This document shows positions 5,498 to 6,078 of a DNA stretch of 6,078 bases, piece by piece. The notes below the pieces were generated by a model. That model did not search any database. It was not told the origin of the DNA and worked only from the letters and a program-made list of their open reading frames with translations. Origin of the DNA: Bryobacterales bacterium (GTDB lineage Bacteria; Acidobacteriota; Terriglobia; Bryobacterales; Bryobacteraceae); contig JALOKO010000298.1 in NCBI GenBank assembly GCA_025456495.1, positions 1-6,078 of the forward strand. The letters are read 5' to 3'. Positions within the stretch are counted from its first letter, which is position 1, and every line of letters begins with the position of its first letter. The position numbers and the translations under genes were made by a program.

Positions 5498-5900
5498 GCC
5501 CAGGGAATACTGGTCCCGAAAACACCGACGCCAAAAGGTCCAGCGTCACCTGCGCCTGGTCCCGCTTCCGCAGCACTTCGGCCAGGTTGTGTCCATCCAC
5601 AAACTCCATGGCGATGTAGGTGATCTCGTCCTGCTCGCCAATCTGATAGATGGTGACGATGTTGGGGTGGGAGAGGATGCCCGCTGACTGGGCCTCACGG
5701 TAGAGGCGCTCCCGCAGAAACTGCCGCTCCTGCTCCTCCTGAATTTCCGATAGGTAGATGGTCTTGATGGCTACCTGCCGCTTGATGAAGCTATCCACCC
5801 CGCGATAGACGACACCCATCCCGCCTCGGCCCAGTTCGCCAAGTAATTCGTAGTTGCCAATGCGGTGTAACGCCATGTTGCTAGGCGGGGGCCTCAACAT
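5484..5900 (-). CDS. Ser/Thr protein kinase N-lobe (5' part of a broken gene)
   Basis: This 138-codon frame encodes a PknB-like kinase N-lobe. It shows the glycine-rich loop GELGRGGMGVVY (about 21-32), the ATP-binding lysine in VAIKTI (Lys46), the helix C glutamate in YREAQSAGILSHPNIVTIYQIGE (Glu69) and the hinge region IAMEFVDGHNL (about 96-106). Normal kinase sequence continues to LDLLASVF (about 120-127). The frame then leaves kinase sequence and ends at TGA 5484-5486, just after crossing into C-lobe DNA in a different frame. The HRD catalytic loop, DFG, activation loop and APE motif are not encoded anywhere in the window, so the product cannot be an active kinase. The start at 5900 has GGGGA seven bases upstream; ATG 5876 (MALHRIGNYELLG) is an alternative with a more usual kinase N-terminus but a weaker ribosome site. 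This fragment and the one ending at 3758 were almost certainly one gene, or are one gene wrongly assembled. Confidence 0.82.
   Translation of the reverse strand: MLRPPPSNMALHRIGNYELLGELGRGGMGVVYRGVDSFIKRQVAIKTIYLSEIQEEQERQFLRERLYREAQSAGILSHPNIVTIYQIGEQDEITYIAMEFVDGHNLAEVLRKRDQAQVTLDLLASVFSGPVFPGRGDV
5510..5520 (-). other. Deletion and frame-break junction inside the kinase gene
   Basis: On the minus strand the N-lobe frame reads GTG TTT TCG (VFS) up to 5517, and the C-lobe frame reads GAC CAG TAT (DQY) from 5515. One G at 5516 lies between them. Kinases of this type often have SDQYSLG here, so TCG-G-GAC looks like a joint between two non-adjacent parts of the gene. In a PknB-type kinase about 75 residues, including HRD, DFG and APE, normally separate these points. 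The missing DNA must be 3n+2 in length. Confidence 0.75.
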
Positions 5901-5962
5901 TCACTTGTCCCCGGTAGGCACACGGACATGCTGCCTGACGGGGGACGCCCCAGGATGCGACC

Positions 5963-5991
5963 ATTGTCCGCCAAATCGCCAGGAAAACCAA
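5963..5991 (-). promoter_or_regulatory. Weak sigma-70-like promoter candidate for the kinase gene
   Basis: On the minus strand TTGGTT (5991-5986) and GACAAT (5968-5963) are separated by exactly 17 bases. They match the consensus boxes at three and four of six positions. The position, about 60 bases before the start at 5900, is sensible, but matches this weak arise by chance. Confidence 0.25.
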
Positions 5992-5999
5992 CCCCGCCA

Positions 6000-6016
6000 C
6001 GGGATTCGTAATCCCG
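6000..6016. repeat. Perfect 7-bp inverted repeat with 3-base centre
   Basis: CGGGATT (6000-6006) and AATCCCG (6010-6016) flank CGT. It lies just upstream of the promoter candidate for the kinase gene. No T-run follows on either strand, so it is a poor terminator. A dimeric regulator site is a reasonable alternative, unproven. Confidence 0.6.
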
Positions 6017-6078
6017 CGACTAATTGGCTAAGCGGATTTTGTGACGGTTTCGGCTAGCACGCGTCGCCAGCATGTCGC

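Larger units (their letters stand above)
5901..6078. other. Upstream control region of the kinase gene
   Basis: These 178 bases at the right edge show no convincing coding sequence. They include the ribosome site GGGGA for the 5900 start (5908-5912), a weak minus-strand promoter candidate and a perfect inverted repeat at 6000-6016. An ATG at 6072 on the plus strand has only two further codons in the window and no ribosome site, so I cannot say whether a divergent gene begins there. Confidence 0.4.

Noticed and set aside
5484..5520. Programmed ribosomal frameshift joining the two kinase fragments
   Set aside because: A frameshift would join VFS to DQYSLG but could not supply the missing HRD, DFG and APE region. 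There is no classic slippery heptamer; TTTTCGGG is only a weak candidate.
5510..5564. Nine-base direct repeat CTGGTCCCG (5510-5518 and 5556-5564) as the cause of the kinase deletion
   Set aside because: Deletion between two copies would remove one of them, yet both are present. The match is probably chance reuse of Arg-Asp-Gln codons.

Overview
This is a GC-rich stretch of chromosome from a Gram-negative-type (diderm) bacterium. The kdsC gene points to a Kdo-containing outer membrane. The layout suggests Acidobacteriota, but this is a judgement from memory and not proven: tilS next to ftsH, a PknB-like kinase on a long Pro/Ser/Thr linker joined to a TonB C-terminal domain, and a small exported protein with a YVGGT motif. 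I see no rRNA, tRNA, transposon, CRISPR array or phage gene.

Left arm (1-1672, minus strand): tilS (tRNA-Ile lysidine synthetase) is followed 129 bp downstream by the first 19 codons of what looks like ftsH, cut by the window edge. tilS-ftsH is a common bacterial neighbourhood. A 253-bp divergent gap (1673-1925) follows and holds a 19-bp tandem duplication.

Middle (1926-3807, plus strand): kdsC (Kdo-8-phosphate phosphatase, LPS core synthesis) comes first. After 149 bp there are two tightly coupled genes. One encodes a small exported protein of unknown function, starting at GTG behind a near-perfect ribosome binding site. The other encodes a membrane-anchored or secreted protein that looks like the CsgG/LpoB-like alpha/beta fold. 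They overlap as TAATG and probably act together in the envelope.

Right arm (3758-5900, minus strand): this is a Ser/Thr protein kinase joined through a transmembrane segment and low-complexity linkers to a periplasmic TonB C-terminal domain. The kinase is broken as the sequence stands. Its N-lobe (5484-5900) and C-lobe plus tail (3758-5497) are in different frames, and the catalytic core (HRD loop, DFG, activation segment, APE) is missing between them. A deletion of very roughly 75 codons, of length 3n+2, explains this; a frameshift alone does not. It may be a real mutation, a pseudokinase remnant or an assembly error. The 3' end of this locus overlaps the 3' end of the CsgG-like gene by 50 bp, tail to tail.

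The last 178 bases (5901-6078) are the probable control region of the kinase gene. They contain a perfect 7-bp inverted repeat and a weak minus-strand promoter candidate.

The kdsC, exported-protein, CsgG-like and kinase-TonB genes share a cell-envelope theme. I found no clear evidence of a wholly new system. The most unusual items are the disrupted kinase-TonB fusion and the coupled pair of unknown envelope proteins.
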